Made by a program: the position numbers and the translations under genes
Shown here: piece after piece, positions 34,901 to 47,600 of the stretch
Layout of the letters: each line of letters begins with the position of its first letter
Position numbering within the stretch: position 1 is the first letter of the stretch
Notes under the pieces: model-generated
Told to the model about the DNA's origin: nothing
What the model saw: only the letters and a program-made list of their open reading frames with translations
The model's database searches: none
From: Allium sativum
Lineage: Eukaryota > Streptophyta > Magnoliopsida > Asparagales > Amaryllidaceae
Length of the DNA: 64,000 nt
Direction: 5' to 3'
Assembly: GCA_030737875.1 (NCBI GenBank)
Contig: CM060911.1
Span: forward strand, 92,896,599 to 92,960,598

Positions 34901-36439
34901 GGTAAATTCCCAAAGGGTAGACCTAACTTAATAGGTAAATTCCCAAGCTTATGTTTTTATGCATACTTACATGTCAACTTCCATGTTATATTTCAAGTCA
35001 TGTTTTCAAGTTGTATTTTCATGTCATTAGAAATTACCCATAACATAACCCAACGCTTTTAAACTCGCATATACGTTCGCGACAACGTAATGGATTAAAA
35101 GAAGAGACTTGGCAAAGGCATGACAAAAATGGATATTAAGCCACAAGTTAATCATGGTGGCAAATGAGGCACAAATGTGTTCATTAACTTGCATGTTACA
35201 TTCTAAAGCCTCAAAACATGCATAAACCCAAACTTGGCACATAAGCGAATCATGGTGACAAAAGATATGGAATGATGACTAGTAACTCGCATATATCATC
35301 ATATAAGGGTTATGACTTCATATGCAAGTTGACATAAAGGTTATGAGGGTTCTCATGTTGCCTAATGCAACAATTCAACATAAAGGTTGTAGCTTTTAGC
35401 TCACAAGATCAAGATAATGACTTCATAAACTTGCATGACATGATAGCATGTATCATACTCAATGATCAAACCCAAACTTGCAACATGAACATTTAACTTC
35501 ATAGTTAATATCTAAGAGTAGGGAAAGGGCTTACATTGCTATGAAGGCACAAAAGATATGACAAAGCCCTTATGAAATCAAATAGACCCAAAATGCAAGC
35601 TCTAACATAAAAACCCTTGAGCCAAAATGATCAAAACCCTTGCTTTATGATGCAAAGATAGAAACTTGACTTGAATGCAAGCTAATGACACTCATACAAG
35701 CTTGAAAACACTTGTATGCATGGAAAATCTCTCATAGAAACCATTTATAAATTTTATGAAGAGAGTGGATGCCATGAGAGGTAAAATTTTGCCATAGTTT
35801 AGTTGCATGAATGAATAATGAGGATTTAGGATAGGTTAGGGTCTTATTTATAGATTAGGCAAGTGTTTTAGGCCATAGGATTAAACCTAGATTAAATCCA
35901 AGCCATCAAAGCATGTCTTGGGGAAGAAGTCAAGTGTAGGAACCATCTAGGGCCTTTAGATTAAAGATGAACCATGAGAACCATCCAAATGCAAAATCTG
36001 CATTTGAGCGAATCGGCCCACGGGTTGACAGCCAAACACCCTGGATTAACCCCTAGTCGACCCAGCGGGCTTGGGTCGACCTCAAAAATCGGCCGGTTCG
36101 GTTATTCCCCTCTCCCAATTCGCTGTTTTGAACATTTTTGCATATTTATTTATTTAATTTTCAATTATATATATATATATATATATCAATATATATATAT
36201 TTCTCTGCGCAACCCATTTCACTTAATTAAGTATACTTTAATCTGGGAATTTTTCGTGAAACTTCGCGAGGCCATATCTTGGTCATACGGACTCCGATTT
36301 TCGAAAACTCGGACTCTATTCCGCGTATTTTTCCGAGACGAACGCAATGGCATAGCCCGTTTCCCTTGATTAAGATTTTACAGTTTAATTCTGCCTCCAT
36401 TTATGTTATAACAGGTTATTGAAAATACGGGTTGTTACA
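31988..36439 (-). repeat. E2 LTR B (middle), recombinant
   Basis: 4,452 bp. From the left edge to 34484 it shares the LTR C state at more than twenty sites where A and C differ, such as CTCCGC near 32000 and GTGAGTC near 32366. From 34806 onward it shares the LTR A state at about a dozen sites. It also has a private 10-bp deletion near 33018, where A and C read CTAGGGCCACTAGGG. Confidence 0.93.
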
Positions 36440-38419
36440 TTCTCCCCACCTTTTAGGATTTCGTCCCCGAAATCTCCAAGTTAGGAAGAACATATCCTAC
36501 CATCCATCATCCATCTACTCAAAACATCATCAACAAGCAACCATTTTACTTAGATGATTTCTAATGTTGTATGAATATATGCAAAACGTGTGTGTACATG
36601 TTCCTTAGCTAATGCTAATGATCAGGCCTGAATAATCTTTCTAATGCAAAATATGTATAGTGCCATGAATCCAACATGTATGTAAATAGTCCTAGTCATA
36701 TAGATACTATATGCGTGCATAATCATTCTTTCATATGCAACAACCGCATGATAATACATTCGATTTCATGCATAAACAAGTATAAATACTCGTGCATATG
36801 CAATATGAAATGTGACCGAGTCGAGCTAGTATCTAATGTGTATTCGCGCATCCACGAGCAACCACTTGCAACCACTTGCAACCATATCAATCATAACATG
36901 TTTCAAATACATGTTTACATCCATAGGGTTCTACCTAGAATTCCCTGAAACAGGGTCGAAAAGATAAACAGGACAAACTCCTTATAGGGTTTGTAACGGA
37001 GAATAGGACCGAGAGGATGTCCACAAAAGATAGCCTACAAGTAAGCTCTACAGAAAACAGGGATCAAGGATATACTCCCAAAAAGAGATATCATGCGCGT
37101 ATCTAGTCTTTGACCATCAAAGTCGTCTTTTAACTTCGCGATTTTGTAGCTTCTTATTCCTGTTTCCATAACATGAGCTGGAACTCATTTCTTCGTCGCC
37201 TCTCGTTCCACTTGCACTTATCCTTTTCCTAGAATACTTGACGCAAACATGACTGCGTACTCATGATCTCATGCAAGCTTTCCAAAATTCACTAGTGAAT
37301 CTTGGATCTCGTTTATATACTATAAGGCATTCCATGTAGAAGAACTTTCTCTTGAAAGTATACAGATGTCAATCAGGTTATCATGCGCACTTACTAGGGT
37401 GATCTCTATAACCCATGCATAAATGAAGTAAACCATCCGTCTTATTGGCGAACACCACTCGATCGGGCTTCAAATTTCCAATAAAGGCATCAAGGGATTC
37501 TAAGTAACTAGTCATGACAGAACCTCAAAAAGGTTACCCGATACTTCGAGGGCATTACCAAGGCTAGTCAAAAGGTCTAACTACCCTCCTATCAAAACCG
37601 AGAGTGGCACCTCCTACTGGATAACCACTTCATCCCTAGAATCCATCCATAGCTTATAAACATAAGCATTATTTCCAAACTCAACACTTGGCATAGACAT
37701 TCCCAAATCTAAACAAGTCATGTATAAATGGACTGATTCTCCAATAGGACTTTGAGACAAAAATGGGATTCTCTATTACGCTAGTACTTAAGGTGCAGAG
37801 ACTCAACTATCGAAGCAGACTTAAATGATACGAACAACGAAGTCCTAACGTGATGATAGAGAAGAAAAGCTAAACCTTTAACAAGATCGTTACCCTCCAT
37901 CCGAGGTACTCTAGAAATGAGAGCATACTACTGCCCTCCCGATGATCTTGTCCTTGTCCCATAATACTTAACTATCCGCCCCGTTTTACCATGCCAAAGG
38001 TACTCTCTCGTCATGGGTTTCATTGTTCATCTTTCTCCCTCCTTTGAGGACTAAGCCATACCAACAAGTTGCTCATCCTTAAGCTCGTATCCTTTATCCT
38101 TCTTTCCCACGATCCTTTCTTATAACGCGGCCACTGGTCTCTCGAGAACCACCTCCATCGTATGGAAAGCACTTTCGTAGGTAGAAAAGACTAGTCGCAG
38201 TTAAAACTACTGTGACTACAGATGGAGGAAAGAAAGGAAAAGAGACTCAATTAAGGAAACAAGGATAGTGCTAATGGCCTTTGGGGAATAGCCTTTTTCT
38301 TTTAAAAGAAAATTTTCTTGAAAAATTCTTCTTTGTAAACGGTTTTTTTTTTTCAAATAGTTTTCAGAAGGTCTTTAAAAACTTTTCCCAGTCTGGTAAC
38401 CTTCTGCTCTGATACCACG
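36440..38419 (-). other. E2 internal region 2, non-coding
   Basis: 1,980 bp, nearly identical to internal region 1, with scattered single-base differences. The polypurine tract is at its left edge, hairpin ATTTCG-TCCC-CGAAAT at 36458-36473, and primer site at 38406-38417. The near-identity fits duplication of one copy. Confidence 0.88.
38406..38417 (-). other. E2 primer-binding site, copy 2
   Basis: Minus-strand TGGTATCAGAGC two bases from LTR C. Confidence 0.92.
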
Positions 38420-41400
38420 TGTAACACCCCGCCTCCGCTAGGGTCACTCGCAAAGGAATGCACTAGCTTTAGAGGGGCATTATTGGTAAACATGCACAGA
38501 AATATCACAAGACAGAACATATAAAATAGCGGAAGTAAAATCAAACTTTCATAACATGAATAAATAAGGTCTAAAGCCTTTTACATCAGAGTACATCAAA
38601 ACCTGTCTTGCAATAGTAAAGAAGCATAAAGACATTTTCATAAATTATTCCCCAAGTAAAAACAGTAAAGTAGCCATTAGCCAAGAAAAGTCCAAGCCAT
38701 CCATGATGACCTTCAAGCAGAAGAAGTCCGAACTAAACAACAGTATTTCCTCCCTGTAACCTGGGGGGAAACGGAAGAAAAGAGGCGAAACAAAACGGGT
38801 GAGTCAAAAAGACTGAGTAAGCCCTATCTACTATTAGCATAAAAAATAGTAAAGTTAACTGACATGAGAAACTGAGATGAACATAAGCATGATAACAAGA
38901 TAGATAAGCTAAATCAAAATAACAGGATGAACTACTGAACTCAGATAAACTAAGGTGTCATGATAAATTATGATGTCAAGATAAAACAAGGTATCACATC
39001 GTCAGGTTTCTATCAAGTATAATATCCCCAAGATATCTGTCACGTATAACGCCCCGTGATATCTATCCTGTATTTTAGCTCTGCACCTACCGTACTAGTA
39101 TCCCCACCGTGTCATGTGTTAACCAAGAATGACCCTCACTCAAAAGTCGTGTAATGGTCCATGTCAACCTAATATATCGCATATATAGGTTACTCAACTT
39201 GTATGTTTTATTCCATGTAAATGTTCAGTCCCTTGCCGTAGACTATACGGGCTTTCCCATGAGATTCTATATTACTTTAACATAGTTCCATGATCCTTAA
39301 GATCGGTTTGGACTGTTACCCTAAACCTAGCTAGGGTCTTCCAACATGAATTATTGTTTGTACAACTAGGACTTATGCTACCTAGGGCTGCTAGGGATTA
39401 TGCTTACCTATTGCACGTTTTCGTATCTCGGTTTGGGTTCAACCACCTAGGGCCACTAGGGATTACGCTAACCGCCAACCGCGCCCTTTTCCCCACGCAT
39501 TCATCGTGAATCTCTTTTCCATGACTGTATGCACATGTATCACATCGTGCCATCCGAGTTCTGTCATAGGGCAAATCAAGAAATACAGGACTCGGTCAGG
39601 AGCTTTCGATTTATCTGCCGATGCAGATGCTAAGGTCTGTTTTTCTTATACGTGGCTATGGTCCCACGAGACCACTCCCTCAACTAGTGAAAGACAAGAC
39701 AGGATAAATCCTGTATGAGAACACAACACTGGCCAACCCACATCCAAGCCTTACCGCAACCATAATTAGATAGCAATTATGGTCTTTTGGGTGTTCTCTG
39801 CCTTTCCGTACGTACACGCTTGACCAAAGATGGTAGGTATCCTGACGAAATGCTATCTAGGGTACGACCGTGTATCGTCGACTATCCCCTATCCATCCCC
39901 GTCTTTAGGTCGCTCGTATAGCAACCAAGGCATACTCTTGGTTCTTCTAACGCAGACCTTAACCTCTCATGAGCCTAGTATAATCACCTGGCAGCTCATA
40001 GAGGGATACCAAGAATATCCTCACGTTCCCCGAAGCCGCTGCTTCGTTACCCAGTTCGCTGGAGCCTTTATCTAAATCAGATACTTGCTCCTACTCGTAT
40101 ACTTAAACGATGACCTACCGTATCAGGTTACTCATCTATCTATGAACTGGTATAAATTTCCTTGACTAAGAATCATTACTTAGTTATTCTTCAACTAAGG
40201 TTTACCACTTAGCATTGTTCCCGTTATCCTTGTTAACTACGGTTATCCACCTAATCCTCAGAACCAGGGTTTACATAATGGATTAAGTGTCACTTAAGTT
40301 CATGACTTAACCCGTCTACAAATCCTGTCAAAATTGGCTAAGTATCCAAGTTCAAGGCTTAACCCTACAAACCATGCTCAAGTTGGTTAAGTATATTAAG
40401 CAATTCACGACTTAACCTCGTCCAATTATCATTCTAGATTGGTTAAGTATATATTAACTTGACCCTATCAATTTACTTAGTCAAATCGGTCAAGTGTATT
40501 CAAGCGATTCGTGACTTAGCCTTATCATGTTTTCACGTTATATTGGTTAAGTATTGGTTAACTTAACCACAATAAATTAACGAGTTAGATTGGATAAGTA
40601 TAGGTCACTTAACCACATCAATTCATCATGTTTAGATTAGTTAAGTGTTTAACTTAACCCCATTAAACTACCAAGTGGGATTAATTAAGTCTAGGCTAAC
40701 TTAACCCCATCCGATTTCCATGTTTAGACTAGTTGAGTCTAATCTTAACCCCATTCGTTAACCGTATTTTTCGGTTAAGCGTCATTAAGAAAACTTACTT
40801 AACCTTACCAAGTTATCGCGTTGGATTGATTAAGTGTTGGTTAACTTAACCCCATCCACTAGTCATATAAAAATGGTTAAGTGTCATTAGGCAAATCAAG
40901 TTACTTAACCTACCCAACCTTGTCATGTTTTGTTAAGTATCATTAGCCTAATCAAATTACTTAACCCATTTGTCCATGTCATATTTGGTTAAGAGTCATT
41001 AATCAAATTAACTTAACCCTATCATGTGGCATTAATTACTTAATGCACCTTCACCTCTCACATTAGACTTTGTTGTGGTTACTAGTTAAGCCGGTCGGTT
41101 CCGGGTAGCTTTACACCACAACTTGGTCTAACCTCGGGTTCAAGCACAACATGACCAACTTCTCACATTGGGTCCTATTGTTTGCAACTACTAGTTAGGC
41201 CGGTCGGTTCCGGGTAGTTTTACGTTGCAAACTCAACCCAACCTCGTGTTGGCCACACTTATATTATCTAAGTGTCATGTCCATCATGTTTCCCAAAACA
41301 TGTTACAAGTTTTCAAGCATTTGGGTAGACCTAACTTAATAGGTAAATTCCCAAAGGGTAGACCTAACATAATAGGTAAATTCCCAAGCTTATGTTTTTA

Positions 41401-42868
41401 TGCATACTTACATGTCAACTTCCATGTTATATTTCAAGTCATGTTTTCAAGTTGTATTTTCATGTCATTAGAAATTACCCATAACATAACCCAACGCTTT
41501 TAAACTCGCATATACGTTCGCGACAACGTAATGGATTAAAAGAAGAGACTTGGCAAAGGCATGACAAAAATGGATATTAAGCCACAAGTTAATCATGGTG
41601 GCAAATGAGGCACAAATGTGTTCATTAACTTGCATGTTACATTCTTAAGCCTCAAAACATGCATAAACCCAATCTTGGCACATAAGCGAATCATGGTGAC
41701 AAAATATATGGAATGATGACTAGTAACTCGCATATATCATCATATAAGGGTTATGACTTCATATGCAAGTTGACATAAAGGTTATGAGGGTTCTCATGTT
41801 GACTAATGCAACATTTCAACATAAAGGTTGTAGCTTTTAGCTCACAAGATCAAGATAATGACTTCATAAACTTGCATGACATGATAGCATGTATCATACT
41901 CAATGATCAAACCCAAACTTGCAACATGAACATTTAACTTCATAGTTAATATCTAAGAGTAGGGAAAGGGCTTACATTGCTATGAAGGCACAAAAGATAT
42001 GACAAAGCCCTTATGCAATCAAATAGACCCAAAATGCAAGCTCTAACATAAAAACCCTTGAGCCAAAATGATCAAAACCCTTGCTTTATGATGCAAAGAT
42101 AGAAACTTGACTTGAATGCAAGCTAATGACACTCATACAAGCTTGAAAACACTTGTATGCATGGAAAATCTCTCATAGAAACCATTTAGAAATTTTATGA
42201 AGAGAGTGGATGCCATGAGAGGTAAAATTTTGCCATAGTTTAGTTGCATGAATGAATAATGAGGATGTAGGATAGGTTAGGGTCTTATTTATAGATTAGG
42301 CAAGTGTTTTAGGCCATAGGATTAAACCTAGATTCAATCCAAGCCATCAAAGCATGTCTTGGGGAAGAAGTCAAGTGTAGGAACCATCTAGGGCCTTTAG
42401 ATTAAAGATGAACCATGAGAACCATCCAAATGCAAAATCTGCATTTGAGCGAATCGTCCCACGGGTTGACAGCCAAACACCCTGGATTAACCCCTAGTCG
42501 ACCCAGCGGGCTTGGGTCGACCTCAAAAATCGGCCGGTTCGGTTATTCCCCTCTCCCAATTCGCTGTTTTGAACATTTTTGCATATTTATTTATTTAATT
42601 TTCGATTATATATATATATATATATATATTTCTCTGCGCAACCCATTTCACTTAATTAAGTATACTTTAATCTGGGAATTTTTCGTGAAACTTCGCGAGG
42701 CCATATCTTGGTCATACGGACTCCGATTTTCGAAAACTCGGACTCTATTTCGCGTATTTTTCCGAGATGAACGCAATGGCATAGCCCGTTTCCCTTGATT
42801 CAGATTTTACAGTTTAATTCTGCCTCCATTTATGTTATAACAGGTTATTGAAAATACGGGTTGTTACA
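38420..42868 (-). repeat. E2 LTR C (right)
   Basis: 4,449 bp. It keeps the 10-bp block that LTR B has lost. It differs from both A and B in its right part, for example CTCGTGTTGG at about 41244, GAATCGTCCC near 42451 and GATGTAGG near 42264. Hairpin array and twin hairpins are present. Confidence 0.93.
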
Positions 42869-42873
42869 CAAAT
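42869..42873. repeat. Target-site duplication of E2, right copy (CAAAT)
   Basis: Exact repeat of 25546-25550, directly after the CA of LTR C. Confidence 0.95.
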
Positions 42874-43370
42874 TATAAAGGAATTCTACAGCGACTTTTC
42901 TGAAATTTGATTTGGACGTACATCAAAATCTATACGACGAAATCCCGATTTTTCTCTTCCATTAGAAAGATATACTCCACCAGCTCCACACGTTTCTTGT
43001 TTCATAGAAATCCGACTTAAAACGAATCCTGTACATTCAGTTGAAATTCGAATCGCCAATTTACGAACTGCAGCGCCATTTCAAGCTCGATTTTAATTAT
43101 AATATAATTATACGTTCAAACTGTCGTTGATTGAATATATTCGTCAATATAATTCAACTCTAAGCTGAATTACATCTTAGGGATGACCACGTTCACAGAA
43201 TATTGTGATGTCCAATATTTTTGATTATTTCTGGATTGAATATATTATTTAATTTATTATTTTAATTAAATATTCACTATTATTTAATCAACGGCCATTT
43301 AATTCTCTAAATCACTATTTATATAATTAAATTAATAAATTATTATCTTGCTAAAATACGGGTCACTACA
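42874..43370 (-). repeat. E3 3' LTR (left), part after E2
   Basis: 497 bp that continue the E3 left LTR and match 50122-50618 of the right LTR. It ends GGTCACTACA. The block with TTTGGACGTAC, TTAGAAAGATATAC, CGTTTCTTGTTTC and 'gcagcgccatttc' is the most conserved part of the LTR family in this window and recurs in F4a, F4b and, reversed, F4d. Confidence 0.95.
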
Positions 43371-43383
43371 ATCTTTCCCCCTT
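43371..43383 (-). other. E3 polypurine tract
   Basis: Minus-strand AAGGGGGAAAGAT abuts the TGTAGTGACCC start of U3. Confidence 0.9.
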
Positions 43384-44681
43384 AATAAAATTTCGTCCTC
43401 GAAATTGCTAAGCTAGGGGATGACCCTATCTTCTGGGTAAAAATTTATCTGTTTACCTCTTGTCTCCGGTTTCAACTGAACCAATTAATATCGACTAAAA
43501 TATTAATTTATTCTGACTAACTAAATTTTCAAAAATTTTGAAAATTTTCTAACACCTTAACTTTTCGAAAATTTTTGCCAGCACCTCCTTTGTACTGGTC
43601 AATATCTCAAACTCCAACTCGCCTCTCTGGGCCTTCTTTAACCCAAAAGAAAATCAAACAGCCAAGCGGCTTGCGAATTCGGCTCATAAATCTCATATCC
43701 ATATATAATATAAACTGGTACCTTTTTGTTGGGAATATCAACTCTATCACTTCCATATGTTATCAACTCAGCATATACCAGTGTTATTTCCATCAAATTC
43801 CAATCAGTTCATATCCTCAAATCCAAATCGAATTTCATTCGAACCCCAATATCAATTTCCAAATTATTGACTTATCAATTTGGTTCCATTCTAGATTATC
43901 TTTAATCCAATTCAATTTTATTTAACTTAGTTCAAGTTTAATTCTAATTCACTTATTCACATTTGTCATCTCAGTCTATTTAACTTCATACGTTAAATTT
44001 TAATTCCAGAACTTAAATCCCTGGGTAAATTTCAAATCAATTTGAAATCATAATGCCAATTCAAAACCTTTGAATCTCCAAACAGCTTGTTTTCTCAAAA
44101 CAATTCAAATCAAAATCTTTTGTAGTAATCCACCGCTTAGAACTCGAAAATCACACCGATGATACTGCGCAGTCATCATCGGAATTATCTTCCAGCGACC
44201 CAAGTGATTTCAATACTATCTCATTTCCAAAACCATTACTAAATACTTCCATTTTGAAAACATTTCAAAATCCCCCATGAACTTAAAATTTCCTTATTTT
44301 AATTCCAAATCTGATTTAAATTCATGATTAATTCATCTTATTTCATATACTTTACTTATATTATTCTGATTAGTTATATATAACCATTTCACTTTATAAT
44401 CTCATTCGATTATAATTACAACCAATATATGATAATATATCACATATCCATACTGTGTCGGTCCATCGTATTCAAGTGTTTATTTACTCCTACCGATACA
44501 GTGGATCAAACTGATCGACCAGAACTCATAAACAACTCAGCCAATGAATCTCCACAATATAAAACCATTTTTATATCAAATACAAATACGCACTCGTATA
44601 TATACACTCAACTCAATCTAGGGTATTACTAACCCTATCTCTACCGAGTCACGCCACAGAGCCAAGTAATTCTTAACTTAA

Positions 44682-44693
44682 GCTCTGATACCA
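44682..44693 (-). other. E3 primer-binding site
   Basis: Minus-strand TGGTATCAGAGC, two bases from the 5' LTR; initiator Met tRNA type. Confidence 0.93.
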
Positions 44694-44695
44694 AC

Positions 44696-47600
44696 TGTAG
44701 TAACCCGGATTTTGAGCGGCTTTGGTTATCGACGTAAGCTCGACGTCGATAACCAAAACATCGAAAAATCCTGGTAATTAATGAAAGAAATTAGAAGGTG
44801 AGAATAGATAAGATAGAACTTATAGAATAGAAGAAGAAGAAGAACATCATCATCAGAGTAAACACGAATCTCACAGCGGAACGAATAAAATATAACATAA
44901 CATATCTTTGAAATAACATCAGTATATGTATACAATAACACTTATCAGAGTACAACACTTACAACAACAGCGGAAATAATAATAGCTATAGAATCCTGAA
45001 GCCTCCTGCTCCAAGCTCTCCAAGTGTATCTGTAAAATCCCGACTACTTGACTGCCCATACAAATTTAGGCACCCAAGAGTTTAGGGAAAACAACAAAAT
45101 AAACTCCGGGTCAGTCATGGGACTGGTGTGAGTAAAACAGTTTAAACAGGTATATGGACAAGTAAACGATATCTCATAAGACCACGCCGCAGAACGGAAC
45201 GGGTTTTTCCCTTATGAGAATCCAAAATATCTTTATATCAAAAACCTTTTGATATTATAATAATGTCTATGTACAAATAGATATCAACTAGCAGAAACGC
45301 TTTCATCTCACGTTCTGCATATATAGTATACAATCAAAATCGCAAGCACGTATTGGATAATGGATTTCCAACTATGACAAGGTATGGAACCACCTTCCGA
45401 TCAGTGTACTCTAGGAACGATACACTGGAGTTCAACAAGAACATCTTGCAACTCAGCCACACATGACCGACCACTCATTTCGCTTGAGTGTATCGAATGT
45501 ACATCACCAACGGTTGGGATCAGCAACCGTTCCCGTATATATATGGGACAGCATTGATAGATTTAAGAAACAAATGAATATTCACTAGATAGGTGATTAT
45601 GCACCCTACTTCGGTGCGACCGACTTAGCCATGCTGCCTGCCCGATTTCTGTCATTACCGGATGATGAGGCTAGAAGTTATGCGTTATCATCACATCAGA
45701 TTCACTTCGAATGCTACATTGTCAAATCCATCGAAAATCACTAATTGACGTCTACAACAATACATTACGTGTCAGCTAAAAGAAGTTTCCTTTTCCGCTT
45801 CCACCCTTGATACGGTTGAAGAAATCAATGTGCATGACCTTTCTGGAAATACTCTGTCAGACATCCATCTTCATTCACTTAGAATGTCACATCGTCATAC
45901 CCGCCAAATCACAAATTGACTTGTCCAAAAATAACACGGGTATACAGCTAAGAGAAACGAATTCCTCCGCCACCAAACGTGAATACGTTTGAACAGATCA
46001 ACTTACGCGATCCATTGGATATACTCTGTCAGACCTTCGTCCATACAAGTTGTCCTGGGACTGGACAAACCGAAGGCACTATTCTGTAAACAGGATAGCC
46101 CTTGCATTTTACTCCGTCTTCAATTATCTTTGGCATATATGATTCGCGACGCTTATGCCAATACAGAGTGGTTCTTTGGATAAAAATCCAACTGGTCTCT
46201 CCATATTAACAACGTTAAAATGGTCAAAACTTCGATAGTCTGTGAGTTAACTATCAAAGAAAAACAAGTGTGCAAACAATGATATTAATTCTAGATGGAA
46301 ATTATATCGATCAAAAATCATTTAACATTAATTTCTTTAATTCATTTATTTACTTATCTCCTGTTTCCCTATATTCTAAATTCTGATTTTCTTTTATCAG
46401 AAAACATTTCTGATTCTCGTTTGGAAAACATTTCCAAAACTCCTTTACGATCAAACCTTACCATTTCTTAGTTAAGAAGGAAGTCACTCAAGTTGGGGTA
46501 TAATTACCTCTCAGACCTTAACTGAACAACGTTATAACTTTGAAATGGACAAAGTTTATCTTTTAATCTTGAACAACTTCTTTACGCCTTTCTCGGATTC
46601 AATTTTACTAATCCACTTCTATATTTAAAACATTGGTTATAACGATAATGTTATAATCCCTACTTTCGATTTATCTATCTTTAATTATAACTTCTATTCT
46701 TATTAGTGAATAATTAACCTAACACTTAATTATTTATAAATAAATAATTCTCTATTTAAACACTGGAGAGAATAAGTACTTTCCCGGATTCGATATAATC
46801 GAATTTGCCGATTAACTCTCTTCGAGAAATCTCTATTTGATTAACTCTTCTTCGAATAACCTATATTCGATTAACTCCTTCTCGAATAAACGATATTCGA
46901 TAATCTCTCTTCGAATAACTAATATTCGATAACTCTTCCTTTCAAATATCCCATATTTGAAAATCTCACTTCGATTAAACTATAATCGATAACCCCCTTC
47001 GATGAAACTAACATCGATAACTCCTTTCGATTAAACTAACATCGATAACTCCTTTCGATGAAACTAACATCGATAACTCCTTTCGATGAAACTAACATCG
47101 ATAACTTTAACTCGACTAACTTAACTTGACTAAACTAACTCGACTTACTTGGTTCGACCAATTCGATTCGATGAACTAGGCTCGACTAACTCTATTGGTT
47201 TAACTCTAATCGATTAGTTCTATGGTTTAACCCTAATCGATTAATTCTATTTGACTAACCCTATTCGGCTAACTCGACTAACTTGGTTCTACCGACCAGG
47301 TTTGACTAACCTGACCCATTTGGTTTGACTGACCAGGTTTGGCTAACCTGACCCATTTGGTTTGACTGACCATGTTTGGCTAACCTGACCCATTTGGTTT
47401 GACCACTGGGCTTGACTACTTGGTTCGACCACTTGGTTTGACCATTTGGTTCGAATACCATATTCGACTAACTCCTCTCGATTCATTAAAACCGATTAAC
47501 TCATCTCGATTGACTAAATCAATTAACTCCTATCGATTAACTAAATCGATAAACTCCTTTTGATTAACTAAGTTTGATTTACCCGACTCGACTGACCGGG

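Larger units (their letters stand above)
25551..42868 (-). mobile_element. E2: non-coding LTR retrotransposon in tandem form, three LTRs and two internal regions
   Basis: The order is LTR A (25551-30007), internal 1 (30008-31987), LTR B (31988-36439), internal 2 (36440-38419), LTR C (38420-42868), with one CAAAT duplication outside the whole. All parts read on the minus strand, and each internal region has a primer site at its right end and a polypurine tract at its left. Internal regions are 1,980 bp each, nearly identical, and have no recognisable gag or pol. Marker differences show that B carries C-type sequence on its left and A-type on its right, as an unequal crossover between the LTRs of one original two-LTR element would produce. 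Confidence 0.93.
43371..44695 (-). other. E3 internal region, non-coding
   Basis: 1,325 bp with a polypurine tract (43371-43383), a hairpin ATTTCG-TCCT-CGAAAT (43390-43405) and a primer site (44682-44693). The tract 43555-43700 ('cctcctttgtac', 'caagcggctt', 'ggctcataaa') resembles 3800-3930 in the E1 LTR. The part near the primer site resembles the E1 leader. A 116-codon plus-strand frame (43575-43925) is antisense and has no domain. It looks like an E1-type internal region with gag-pol lost. Confidence 0.8.

Noticed and set aside
35974..36369. 131-codon frame recurring in all three E2 LTRs (also 29547 and 42415)
   Set aside because: Its recurrence is due to LTR copies. The frame crosses a TA microsatellite of different length in each copy, and it is antisense to the element.
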